A DNA stretch of 64,000 bases from Mactra quadrangularis (lineage: Eukaryota > Mollusca > Bivalvia > Venerida > Mactridae). The position numbers and the translations under genes are program-made. The notes below the pieces were generated by a model. The model searched no databases. It saw only the letters and a list, made by a program, of their open reading frames with translations, and was not told the origin of the DNA. Shown in pieces: positions 32,296-44,318 of this stretch. Numbering within the stretch: the first letter of the stretch is position 1; the number at the start of each line of letters is the position of its first letter. Location of the stretch: contig CM046296.1 of assembly GCA_025267735.1 (NCBI GenBank), positions 25,818,464-25,882,463 on the forward strand, read 5' to 3'.

Positions 32296-33721
32296 TTGAA
32301 GAACAACCAAATACGTTTTATTTTGTTAATTCGTCCGTTGTGATGATATTCTCTTTTATCGGCATTAGAATCATTTTCTTACTCTCTTAAATTGTATTGA
32401 AATTTAGACGATGAAATAGCGCCTAACGGATATCCATCACTACCGTTTGATTTCACAATCCTTAACAATTTTAGTGTTTTTGGAGTAGCGTGAATTCTGA
32501 TTTCTGACTTTTGAAGAACATAGACGCCCGTTTTTGTTTACAAGTTATGTGCTTGATTAAGCTATGTGATTGTTAAAGAAAAATAAATATGAAATAATTG
32601 CACCCTTCTACAACCGTAAGCTTCATTTTGGCATTTCGTAAATCTAATTTTACGCTTGTTATGTTTTTTGTAATGTTTGAAATTTATCTCAAGTTGGTTG
32701 AAACGAATAACTAACGAGGGTTTTCATATTTGTTTTTGTTTGAGTAAACATTACTGTTCTCTTATTATAAACAAAGATTTCAAAGATGCTCATTGATGCT
32801 ATTGAAAAGTGCATATACTTTTAACTTTTTAATCAGCGTTATTTCTAAAGAGATATTTCACAAGCACGGCATAAATTCAGATATTGTGATAGAAAATTAC
32901 ACAGTCTTGCACCTAAAACATCTGATTTACAAATGCTCGTTTGAAGACTTGACAATCTGTTTCAATAATTCGTGATCATTACTGAACAATTTATTACATG
33001 TATGTCTTGTAATATCAACTTGTAATAGACGAAGGTTTCACGTCACCCAATCACGTCACCCAATGTCAGCATACACGCAACTACACAGACATTCATTATA
33101 TATTGATATTCTAAAATAATTTAAAGGCCCTCGTTCACCCACTTACGAAAATGCATTTTTTTGTTAAATCGTCATCAAAATCAAATATTTTTCACGAACG
33201 TTAGTATGTAATAATTATAAGCGTTTTGAACAATGCATCCGGTCAATATAAAAGTCATTTTAGCAGATAATAAGTGTTTTATAATCCTAAATTCTACTGC
33301 GTAACAGACAGTATAATTTCTAAAAATAGTTCGACCTTGATGACATTCACCCACAATCCATTGCGGGGATTCCATGCATAATCGATATACCTCTGACGTT
33401 TTCCTCAGTACCGAACAGGATTCAATGACGTATTACAATATATGAGTTCATGTATACAATAGTTTCATGAAATTGCCAAGACAAAATACACATATGACTT
33501 ATCCTTGTGAGTGAATTAAGATGTAAAAAATATCATTTCACTGACACTGTATATATTATTTATACAAAGGCGGATGTAATATACCCGTCCATGAGTGTAT
33601 TTTTGAACGATTTACCATTTTTAAGTAGCATTAAGCCAAATTTATAAAAAAAAGTCAATATATGGGTTTAAGCTATCTAGGGTAGTTGTCAGTACTAGTT
33701 AACAGCTGGTCCAGATATCTA
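32296..33721. other. AT-rich intergenic, nothing recognised
   Basis: A short direct repeat (CACGTCACCCAAT twice at 33040-33063) is the only structure seen. No gene. Confidence 0.4.
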
Positions 33722-35045
33722 AGCCTTTACAGGGATAATGTGTAGGACCTTTACAACATGAATGAACTGATCAAAAGGGAGTAAAACCTTTACAGGGATA
33801 ATGTGTAGGACCTTTACAACATGAATGAACTTATCAAAAGGGAGTAAAACCTTTCCAGGGATAATGTGTAGGACCTTTAAAACGTGAATGAACTGATCAA
33901 AAGGGAGTAAAACCTTTCCAGGGATAATGTGTAGGACCTTTACAACATTAATGAACTGATCAAAAGGGAGTAAAACCTTTCCAGGGATAATGTGTAGGAC
34001 CTTTAAAACGTGAATGAACTGATCAAAAGGGAGTAAAACCTTTCCAGGGATAATGTGTAGGACCTTTACAACATGAATGAACTGATCAAAAGGGAGTAAA
34101 ACCTTTCCAGGGATAATGTGTAGGACCTTTACAACATGAATGAACTGATCAAAAGGGAGTAAAACCTTTCCAGGGATAATGTGTAGGACCTTTAAAACGT
34201 GAATGAACTGATCAAAAGGGAGTAAAACCTTTCCAGGGATAATGTGTAGGACCTTTAAAACGTGAATGAACTGATCAAAAGGGAGTAAAACCTTTCCAGG
34301 GATAATGTGTAGGACCTTTACAACATGAATGAACTGATCAAAAGGGAGTAAAACCTTTCCAGGGATAATGTGTAGGACCTTTAAAACGTGAATGAACTGA
34401 TCAAAAGGGAGTAAAACCTTTCCAGGGATAATGTGTAGGACCTTTACAACATGAATGAACTGATCAAAAGGGAGTAAAACCTTTCCAGGGATAATGTGTA
34501 GGACCTTTACAACATGAATGAACTGATCAAAAGGGAGTAAAACCTTTCCAGGGATAATGTGTAGGACCTTTAAAACGTGAATGAACTGATCAAAAGGGAG
34601 TAAAACCTTTCCAGGGATAATGTGTAGGACCTTTAAAACGTGAATGAACTGATCAAAAGGGAGTAAAACCTTTCCAGGGATAATGTGTAGGACCTTTACA
34701 ACATGAATGAACTGATCAAAAGGGAGTAAAACCTTTCCAGGGATAATGTGTAGGACCTTTAAAACGTGAATGAACTGATCAAAAGGGAGTAAAACCTTTC
34801 CAGGGATAATGTGTAGGACCTTTAAAACGTGAATGAACTGATCAAAAGGGAGTAAAACCTTTCCAGGGATAATGTGTAGGACCTTTAAAACGTGAATGAA
34901 CTGATCAAAAGGGAGTAAAACCTTTCCAGGGATAATGTGTAGGACCTTTACAACATGAATGAACTGATCAAAAGGGAGTAAAACCTTTCCAGGGATAATG
35001 TGTAGGACCTTTACAACATGAATGAACTGATCAAAAGGGAGTAAA
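33722..35045. repeat. 63-bp minisatellite, 21 units
   Basis: Near-identical 63-bp units (containing CAGGGATAATGTGTAGGACC) run head to tail, exactly 21 times. Two unit types differ at linked sites: type A has TTACAACATG, type B TTAAAACGTG. The order is AABA, BAABBA, BAABBA, BBBAA. The first two units keep TTTACAGG where later ones have TTTCCAGG. No frame stays open through the array. Confidence 0.95.
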
Positions 35046-35923
35046 GCACCACGGAAAATAATACTGGTTGGCTAAAGTTGAAAATACTAAACATATAGAA
35101 CCTCATATGAGAATAATTAATTTATTATAAAAACGGTTGGGAGTGAAACAAAAATCAAAATTTTGTGAAATAAGTACAGGTTGATAGGGGTTGCTGCAAA
35201 CTTTGACAGTTTTAATCCATGGTGGCCTGTGATGTTGTTTCGTGAATGTGTGACAGGCATAACACCACAACTTAATTACTAGCTGGTATAGTCCTACAAT
35301 ATTAACCTGAGCTTGACCTTTATACAAGAATATATTAATCTCAGTATTTACCATCTACTTTTGTCTTCGTTTGTAGTTCGTAAATCGCGCTTTATCAGAA
35401 GCTTTTGCTAAAATACACATATTAAACAAATAATGCCATTTTCATAAGAATAAATACTTTGAAACTGTGCCACAATATTGCAGCCTTACGACTGTTTCCC
35501 TATAAACAAATGAGTACAAAGTTGAAATACAAGAGTATGCCATGTTTACAAAATTAAGTCACATAGGTTGATATAAACAAGTGGATCAATATTATACACG
35601 CATAAGGAAACTTACGATTTAATGTAAGTGAAGCGTGTAATTATTAAAATAAGGTAGTTCAAGCTCAGGTTTATATTGTTGGACTATAACCACTATGAAT
35701 CAATAAGGAAATGTCGACATTTTTTTATATGATGATGTCCCCTGAGGAAGAAATGTGTTCACCAGAATAAACTAACATGTACATGCTATGCTGGTATGGA
35801 AACATGATTCTGAACTAAGGTATAAGTTTTAATTTTGACTTAATGTAATCCTGTGTTTGAATTATTAGATATTACAAAGTTTGTAGGATGTTGTTGAAAA
35901 ATATGGAAATCACAGAATATCTT
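35046..35923. other. Spacer between two minisatellites
   Basis: 878 bp with no tandem repeat and no recognised gene. An open frame at 35103-35354 on the minus strand has no motif. Confidence 0.4.
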
Positions 35924-37127
35924 CAAACGTGGTGATTTAATGAGGAATAAATCATTGTTTTGAGTTCTAACCACAAACGTGGTGATTTAATGAGGAATAA
36001 ATCATTGTTTTGAGTTCTAACCACAAACGTGGTGATTTAATGAGGAATAAATCATTGTTTTGAGTTCTAACCACAAACGTGGTGATTTAATGAGGAATAA
36101 ATCATTGTTTTGAGTTCTAACCACAAACGTGGTGATTTAATGAGGAATAAATCATTGTTTTGAGTTCTAACCACAAACGTGGTGATTTGATGAGGAATAA
36201 ATCATTGTTTTGAGTTCTAACCACAAACGTGGTGATTTGATGAGGAATAAATCATTGTTTTGAGTTCTAACCACAAACGTGGTGATTTAATGAGGAATAA
36301 ATCATTGTTTTGAGTTCTAACCACAAACGTGGTGATTTAATGAGGAATAAATCATTGTTTTGAGTTCTAACCACAAACGTGGTGATTTAATGAGGAATAA
36401 ATCATTGTTTTGAGTTCTAACCACAAACGTGGTGATTTGATGAGGAATAAATCATTGTTTTGAGTTCTAACCACAAACGTGGTGATTTGATGAGGAATAA
36501 ATCATTGTTTTGAGTTCTAACCACAAACGTGGTGATTTGATGAGGAATAAATCATTGTTTTGAGTTCTAACCACAAACGTGGTGATTTAATGAGGAATAA
36601 ATCATTGTTTTGAGTTCTAACCACAAACGTGGTGATTTGATGAGGAATAAATCATTGTTTTGAGTTCTAACCACAAACGTGGTGATTTGATGAGGAATAA
36701 ATCATTGTTTTGAGTTCTAACCACAAACGTGGTGATTTAATGAGGAATAAATCATTGTTTTGAGTTCTAACCACAAACGTGGTGATTTGATGAGGAATAA
36801 ATCATTGTTTTGAGTTCTAACCACAAACGTGGTGATTTGATGAGGAATAAATCATTGTTTTGAGTTCTAACCACAAACGTGGTGATTTGATGAGGAATAA
36901 ATCATTGTTTTGAGTTCTAACCACAAACGTGGTGATTTAATGAGGAATAAATCATTGTTTTGAGTTCTAACCACAAACGTGGTGATTTGATGAGGAATAA
37001 ATCATTGTTTTGAGTTCTAACCACAAACGTGGTGATTTAATGAGGAATAAATCATTGTTTTGAGTTCTAACCACAAACGTGGTGATTTAATGAGGAATAA
37101 ATCATTGTTTTGAGTTCTAACCACAAA
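35924..37127. repeat. 50-bp minisatellite, 24 units
   Basis: Units of exactly 50 bp are identical except for one A/G site (GATTTAATGAGG or GATTTGATGAGG). The G form occurs at units 6-7, 11-13, 15-16, 18-20 and 22; the others are A. Each unit boundary contains a small hairpin (ACCACAAACGTGGT) and a second weak inverted pair (TGATTTA and TAAATCA). No continuous ORF. Confidence 0.95.
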
Positions 37128-37831
37128 TGCTATAAGCCTGATTGGGTAATTAATTATCTTTCACCAAAATAAAAAGTGATTGGGTAGAATCGTATATACA
37201 TTCTAACAATGTAATCACTTATGGAAGGAGATACATGTAACTTCATACTTGTTTGGTGTGTGTAAATTTCTACATAAAGGTTAATATGGTTAGGTAAGCT
37301 GACCTTCGTAAATGACCTAAATTTGTATTGACATGGTGTTAAACGGGAAATGTCTGCTTTGGCATGCATAAGATTTTCGTGGTTTCCGTCTTTTCTCAAC
37401 AACATTTATGTAGACAATATATACAAGACAATGTATATATATTTTGTTTTTGGAATCAATCATGTGCTGAGCGTAATGTTCTGCATTGATATTAAAACGG
37501 CAACATACTTTTTTTATTTATTTACATAGCACAAATGATAGTTTCTCAGGCTCAGAGGTCTTTCTAGTAATGATACATAGAATGTGAGGCTAGTACTGGT
37601 GTATCACAGGAACAATAGTTTGGTCAACTGTCTGTTTCATATGTCTCTGACTTGTTTGTTTTTTTTTTGCTTTATTCATCATTTCATCTGTCAGGCATAT
37701 GTGGCCAACAATTGAAGTAACTTTTAAACATAATTTGATGTATCAGTAGTTAGTTTATACAAATTAGTTTTAGTTTGATATTAAAACAAGTTGTTTCAAT
37801 TTATATTATGTCTCCCTTGTGATCTTTTCTT
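37128..37831. other. Intergenic, nothing recognised
   Basis: An open frame at 37154-37405 on the minus strand has no motif. No other structure seen. Confidence 0.4.
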
Positions 37832-38190
37832 AAGCTACAGTCCCATAAACATAAAAATAGCCGTGAGGGCACCGTACGGGCGCCGTGCGATCAAGCTCCG
37901 CAAGAACTCGTACGAACTGTTGCGTACCCGTACGGACTGTTAAGTTTTTACCAGGGTCCTTGAGACGAGCCGTGGAAACACGTATCAGTTTCAAAGTCAA
38001 ATCGTGAACAAAATTGTGGCCGAGTATGGATTAAACTTGCATATATTCCAGCTGCGGCTCTGTTCGGGTGTGTTGTTTTATGCCATGTGCGTACCGTCAC
38101 CTTGATACGCAAGGCTTCCCACGGCCTACGACTGTCTGCACGTACGGGTCCGCAACAAGCCACGATTTTATGGGACTGAGGCATTAGTCT
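37832..38190. mobile_element. GC-rich inverted-repeat element, copy 2
   Basis: Same family and orientation as 15885-16246. It starts AAGCTACAGTCCCATAAACA and ends TTTATGGGACTGAGGCAT. The terminal CAGTCCCATAAA is a perfect inverted repeat here. The inner region is rich in CGTACGGG words. The copies differ by scattered substitutions and small indels, so both are old or inserted separately. Confidence 0.65.
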
Positions 38191-38399
38191 CCTGGTACTA
38201 TATGCAGTCAGGATAAAATTTCTGGTTAAAAAAATCTTATAACCATTGCAATACTGAGCTGGCTGCCCAAAGATTACCAACCCAATGTTATAACCACTAG
38301 AGTTCAGATTGAAGTGAACTAAATCAGTAAATTGTGAAATAGAAGTCTATCACAAACAAGTACAACAGATGCATCATCATAAGTACAGCATAACAACCA

Positions 38400-38955
38400 C
38401 TAGCCTATGATCCAGCATATGGCTTTCTGCCCAGTGATAGTAGTTATGCCCAGCTGTGTATGTAGTTATGTATAGTTATTATAAATATGTAGTTATGCTC
38501 ATCTGTATATTTAGATATGAACATCTGTATATGTAGTTCTATGCAAGTATTTACGTACAGGTGTATATGTAGTTATTAAATTAAAATGCAGCTGTGTGCG
38601 GCTTTTATATGGCAGCTGGGTATTCTCTCTTAATATGCCCATGGCTGGTGTGTATGTGTCTATGCATTTGTTCAAGTTTATCCATCCTGTAGTGGGAATG
38701 CTGTTGTACTGTGTGTAGATGTGTATGCATTGTATGTTCGCGGCAGGTTTATATCACAGTTCAATGCCATGGCTTTAATGTGTACAGTTATGCTTTGGAT
38801 AGCTGTGTATACAATTTTATGAGCGGACTGTTTGCAATTATGGGCAACTACTTATATAGTTGAAAACAGCTATGTATACAGTAATGAGCAACTATGTATG
38901 AATTGTAGGTAGCTATATATGCAGTTGAGGGCAGCTATATATGCAGCTAGAGGAA
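38400..38955. repeat. Degenerate short tandem repeat (TGTATATGTAGTTATG type)
   Basis: Words such as CAGCTGTGTATGTAGTTATG and GGCAGCTATATATGCAG recur irregularly every 20-30 bp. Spacing and sequence are too worn for a unit count. Confidence 0.5.
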
Positions 38956-40423
38956 GCAGGGATAGATAAGTCATCTTAACCACTTGACTATATACATGTA
39001 TTGACAAGCATGTAACCAGTACTGAGTAGCGATGCAATGAAATGTATCGCCAATTTGAATCACTTAACTACATGGAATAAATTCCAGGCTTAATACCTGG
39101 TGATAATGTGCTTGTAATATTGGATTGATAGTCTCTGGGTATCCATCTCTGCATTTCTTAAAGATAACCATCGTACAATTGAGACAGAAATGTTGTAATA
39201 ACTGCATATTACTAGAAGACCGGGATAAGGCCTTAAGAGTGATTGATATATCTTGTTTACAACTTTTTTCATTATTGAGTCAAAATGAGTTTGTATTGAC
39301 TAATTAATTAAAATAGATACGATAATGAATTTTATGTACATATACTTTGAGGTTGTTTTTTTTACTTTTTATGATGATGGACATGGAGAAAATCTGACAT
39401 CAGGAAGATCAAAGTCTATTATAAAGTCCAGATGCATTAACAAGTTAAGTCTTTTGATGTACAAAAATTATGTTAATATTGCTTAGTGAAAAAGAAATTA
39501 GTTTCTTAAGGGATAGGCATCGTGCACTTTTTCTTTCAAGAAAGTATGGTTAAGTAAACTGTCCTCTGCACATGACTAAATGTGGAACAGGAATGTTAAA
39601 CACACTTGATAAAAACATCTACTCAACCTGATTTCATAAACTTGATTGCACACTAACTACAATCCAATTCAATAAAAGCCTGGATTGTTGGTGCTTCTAT
39701 TTGAATGAATGTATTGCATTACTTGCCTATTAGATATGCACCAAAAGTAATATTGATGATAATCACACTGTTTTAAGTCTGTTTTCAGATCATCTGGAAT
39801 AAACACTATTCAGCACAAAGGAAAATAATTATAATGAACTTTATAACGTAAAACTTGTGACCTCAACAATGAACATGTATTTAATAATTACTGAGTGACA
39901 CAAATTAGTAGAAACAAGATCTACTTGAGTTGAACTAATGAACATTGGAGGATGGCTATATACTGTGGTATATAGCATGTTTCTTTTTGGTGTAAAATAT
40001 TTTATGTACATGTATTTTCATACTGTTACCAAGACCAATTAATGTTTATAAAACTTAGGAATGAACTCCATGCTTTGAACTCAGCTTTGTTCTTGGACTA
40101 TATTTCTTTCTATATACAACATAAAACCTTTGTGTTGATGTGTCGAACAAACTACCAAACTTCCTTATGAACTTCCTAATTAAAATATACAGGAATAATT
40201 TAAAGCTACTTTCAAGTTTACAAAATAATCCTTTTAAAACTGAAGTTACTTTGGGCATGGGATTCATTCTCAAGTTTTGCTTTTGAAATTTATTTTGAGA
40301 AAATAAAACAATGTATGATATGTGTTGATGACTATAGGAAGATCTAGGTGACTTAGGGTGTGATATTTGAATATGTGCTAGTAATTAATATACAGTGATC
40401 AAGTTTTAAATTATAAAGATTTT
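38956..40423. other. AT-rich intergenic, nothing recognised
   Basis: Short open frames at 39090-39307 (both strands) and 40055-40273 (minus) show no family motif. Confidence 0.4.
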
Positions 40424-40537
40424 TGACAACAATCAACAGTCTCATACAGGAACATTTTATATAATTATTTTCATCATATTATTTTGTTGTTGTTACCATG
40501 GTTTTAATTATCTATATGAGACTACTGATTGTTGTCA
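40424..40537. repeat. Hairpin element, copy 1
   Basis: TGACAACAATCAACAGTCTC at 40424 is the inverted partner of GAGACTACTGATTGTTGTCA ending at 40537. The 24-bp arms flank about 65 bp. A relative lies 190 bp to the right. Confidence 0.65.
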
Positions 40538-40723
40538 ATAAGTAATACTGTTATAAACAGGTGAACAATGTTGTTTAAAATTGTAAAAATGTTGTATAGT
40601 AATATAATACACATATTCTATTTTTAGAAATGTTTATGCCTTTTGATTAAATTTTATAATATTTTGGGGCATTAAATTTTTCTGTTAAATTTTTTTTTAA
40701 GGAATTTAAATTTCTCTTTACAG

Positions 40724-40895
40724 TGCAACAATCATCTGTAGTCTCATACTGGAACTAATTAACTTGTCCTCGAGTATAAATATTTCATTTTTGTGACATT
40801 ACTAATTTTGATATTTTACTCGTTTTTTATACTTTATAGTTATGATTATAATCATGCCTACAAGTTCCCATATGAGACTATTGATTGTTGTTACA
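40724..40895. repeat. Hairpin element, copy 2
   Basis: The left arm (CAACAATCATCTGTAGTCTC) and right arm (GAGACTATTGATTGTTG) are inverted. The match extends inwards to GGAAC/GTTCC. Same arm sequence as copy 1, so the family is likely a small MITE that inserted twice or duplicated locally. Confidence 0.6.
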
Positions 40896-41564
40896 TTATA
40901 AATTATAATAAGGATTTATCCAGAGTCACTAGGTTAAAGGTAAAGGCCATGAAGTCATAATGTTCTAAATATAATGTGATAACATAGAGTCACCTAGATG
41001 TTCTAACCTTGTGTTTATCAAATGTATTTATATTGAAATAAAAGTTAAAAAAATGTAAAATGGTTCATACAAGGACAAGCTTGAATTTATCAAAATTTGT
41101 TTTATTACATTTTAGTAATGCTTCTTCATATTGACCTGAGATGTAAGTATTAAGTGCATTTATTGACTTTTTATTACTTGTGTAGTTATTTAAAATATGC
41201 CATGTATTTATCCATCTCGGGTCAATGTTAAAAAGCTTTACTTCATTATTATCTTGCACTTGAATTTCATAATTCTATTTTTTTAATTTTAGAACATTTA
41301 GTTTCCTTAGATTTTGTTGGGGTTTTTTTGTTTAATTTGATGTTCAATTTTATTTGTTGCTATTAATTTGTTTGGATTTTTAGATTTTAATTTCATTTCA
41401 AAAATCTTTTACAGCATATATTATCCTTCTGAAATTTAACAATGATTTAATTATAGATTTAAGTGCAAGCATTTGAATGTTTAATTAATTTAACTAGAGC
41501 TTCAATGTACTTGAGTGACTTAATTGGATTCATACAATGAGTGATCAACTTTCTACAATGAGTA
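40896..41564. other. AT-rich intergenic, nothing recognised
   Basis: Minus-strand open frame 41065-41259 has no motif. Confidence 0.4.
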
Positions 41565-43410
41565 ATTGACTTTGAACATGACCTTGATTCATTGACTTTG
41601 ATTTAGATCTCGAGACATCAACATAAACTTAGACCTAGAGTCATCAACTTAAGAGCTTGAGACGTCAACATAGACTTAGACCTAGAGTCATCGACTTAGA
41701 CCTTGAGTTATCAACTAAGTCTTAGACCTAGAGGCATCGACTTAGACCTTGAGTCACAGACTTTAGACCTTAACTATTGGATTAGTCTTAGACATTTTGT
41801 CATCAACTTAGACCTTGAGTTACAGACTAAGCCCTTATGTCACAGACTTTAGTCCTTTACTGATGGACTAAGGCTTAGACCTTTAGTCATCAACTTAAAC
41901 TTTGACCTTGAGACTTAGACTTACACCTTGGGTCATCAACTTAAACTTTGACCTTGAGACTTAGACTTACACCTTGGGTCATCAACTTAAACTTTGACCT
42001 TGAGACTTAGACTTACACCTTGGGTCATCAACCTAAACTTTGACCTTGAGACTCAGACTTACACCTTGGGTCATCAACTTAGACTTAGACCTTGAGTCAC
42101 AGACTTTGAACTTTAGTCACAGACTTAGACATTAACTTATGGACTTAGAACTTTACTGAGGGACTTAGACCAAGAGTTATGGACTTAGTCCATAAGTAAT
42201 TGACTTAGACCTTGAGTTATTGACTTAGACCTTGAGTCACGGACTTGTTACCTTTACTGATGGACTTAGAACTTTATTGATTGACTAAGACTAAGAGTTA
42301 TCGACTTAGACTTGGACATAAAGCTATCTACGACTTTGAACATGACCTTAATTCATTGATTTTGATTTAGATCTTGAGACGTCAACATCGACTTAGGCTT
42401 ATTAACTTTAATTAAGACCTGCAACATACTAAAGATTTGGACCTTTACTGATGGACTAAGGCTTAGACCTTGAGTCATCAAATGAAACTTGGACCTTAAG
42501 TCATAGACTTAGACCTTGTGTCACAGACCTTGTACCTGTACTGTTCGACTTAGAACTTTACTGATGAACTTAGACTAAGACCTTGAGTTATAGACTTAGA
42601 CCTAGACCTAGAGTTATCGAGGTACAGTACCCACCAAAAGTTTGGAGACATTTTCACTTTGTATGCTTATTTGATAGCTTTTATGAAAAATTTGACAACT
42701 GTTTACTTTAAAATGCTTGTTATTTTTGCTGTCTTTTTTGGCTATCATAAATATAACTGAGACTATAAAAATTGCATAAAGCTATATTATGGAAATTAAT
42801 TACAATAAACATGGTTTTGGAGACTTTGGGATGTCAGATGCTGAATCTTACAGATATGTTGCATTCATGAAAATTGTTTTCATTTTATCTCAAACCATAC
42901 TAATATATTAAAAAAAAAAAGATTCTACAGAAAATAATCTTAAAAAATCACGAGTTGTTGTAAATTTCTTTTGTCTCCTAACTTTTGGTGGGGACTGTAG
43001 ACCTAGACTTATTGACTGAGACCTTGAGTTATTGACTTAGACCTTGAGTTATTGACTTAGACCTTGAATAATTGACTTAGACCTTGAGGTATAGACTTAG
43101 ACCTACACCTAGAGGTATAGACTTAGACCTACACCTAGAGGTATTGACTTAGACCTACACCTAGGGTTATTGACTTAAACCTAGATCTAGAGACTTACAC
43201 ATTGAGTTATTGACTTAGACCTTGAGTTATTGACTTAGACCTTGAGTTATTGACTTAGACCTTGAGTTATTGACTTAGACCTTGAGTTATTGACTTAGAC
43301 CTAGAGACTTAGACCTTGAATAATTGACTTAGACCTTGAGTTATTGACTTAGACCTTGAGTTATTGACTTAGACCTAGAGTTATTGACTTAGACCTAGAG
43401 TTATTGACTT
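41565..43410. repeat. About 20-bp minisatellite (GACTTAGACCTTGAGTTATT)
   Basis: The 20-bp unit repeats with many variants. The right end (43010-43410) is most regular. A longer unit of about 46 bp is repeated four times at 41931-42079 (ACCTTGGGTCATCAAC...). The array is interrupted by a Tc1-like MITE at 42625-42997. No ORF. Confidence 0.85.
42625..42997. mobile_element. Tc1/mariner-like MITE, copy 2 (373 bp), inside a minisatellite
   Basis: It begins CAGTACCCACCAAAAGTTTG and ends CTAACTTTTGGTGGGGACTG. TA flanks both ends (42623-42624 and 42998-42999). The internal sequence matches the reverse complement of 8470-8808. It splits the 20-bp minisatellite, so it inserted after the array existed. 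Confidence 0.75.
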
Positions 43411-44025
43411 GTATATTAACTGCCAATTTCAATACTTTGAAACCAGTACTCAATACTTTGAAACCAGTACTTAATACTTAAACACTTAAGTACCTAGAAT
43501 GCTCTTTAAACATTCTGCTTGTCCTTGTACTAATTGTAATATTTTCTTGAACCATTCTACTTTAAAAAAACTTTACTCTGTAATAGATTTTTTAGATTCT
43601 TACACCCCAGTAAAAGTCATCCTTTGAAAAAATATTTTTGAAAAAAATTGAAAAGTACTTAGGGAAGTACTTTCCAATTTTTTAAAACTTATTTTTCAAA
43701 AGTATGGCTTCTACAAATAGGAGGGGTAGATTACTCTTTTTTTCAGCTAAATACTTAGAATTTTCCAAGCTACACTTGGTTGCTCTGAAAAAAGAATTTC
43801 GCCGCTGCAAGTTTTCAACTTAGGCAATTTTCATTTTTTTTTTAAATCATTGCCTGTAATTTACATTGTTAATAAATACAAATGAAAAATAATTTGTTTT
43901 TGTATTTTATTTCATTAAAATATTACATAGTAAATATGATTTAAATTGAAATAATAAAGAAAATTGAATTTAAATCAAGTATATCAATACAATTATTTAA
44001 ATTCAAAATATTAAACTAGCCACTT
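43411..44025. other. AT-rich intergenic with a short inverted segment
   Basis: AAGTACTTAGGGAAGTACTT and TTGAAAAA/TTTTTCAA words around 43625-43700 form a local inverted structure. Nothing coding. Confidence 0.35.
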
Positions 44026-44318
44026 AACTTTGTGGTTCCAACTAACTATCACTTTGCAAATACTCTTGTATTAACTAAACCATTCAATACAATGTAATTG
44101 TAATTATTAGCAATTTAACATTAACTGAACCTTGAATACAATGTAATTACTTGGAATTGTAAAAAACAACATAATTTGTTTCAAGTTCCTATTTATTTTA
44201 GAATTATCACACTTATCCAAAATAAATAGAAAACTTAACACAAAGTATGGTCTGAAATTACATTGTATTCAAGGTGCAGTCAATATTAAACTGCTAATAA
44301 GTTGGAACCACAAACTTT
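44026..44318. repeat. Long inverted-repeat element, about 293 bp
   Basis: TTTGTGGTTCCAACT at 44029 is inverted as AGTTGGAACCACAAA at 44300-44314. Further in, ACCTTGAATACAATGTAATT (44130-44149) is inverted as AATTACATTGTATTCAAGGT (44257-44276). The left arm carries an extra segment of about 55 bp. Probably a foldback or MITE-like element. Confidence 0.55.

Noticed and set aside
33722..37127. CRISPR-like direct repeats
   Set aside because: The units abut with no unique spacers. These are minisatellites in a eukaryotic genome.
35924..37127. Hammerhead ribozyme in the 50-bp unit (TTGATGAGGAA resembles part of the core)
   Set aside because: The full conserved core (CUGAUGA with a paired helix and GAAA plus cleavage site) is not present.
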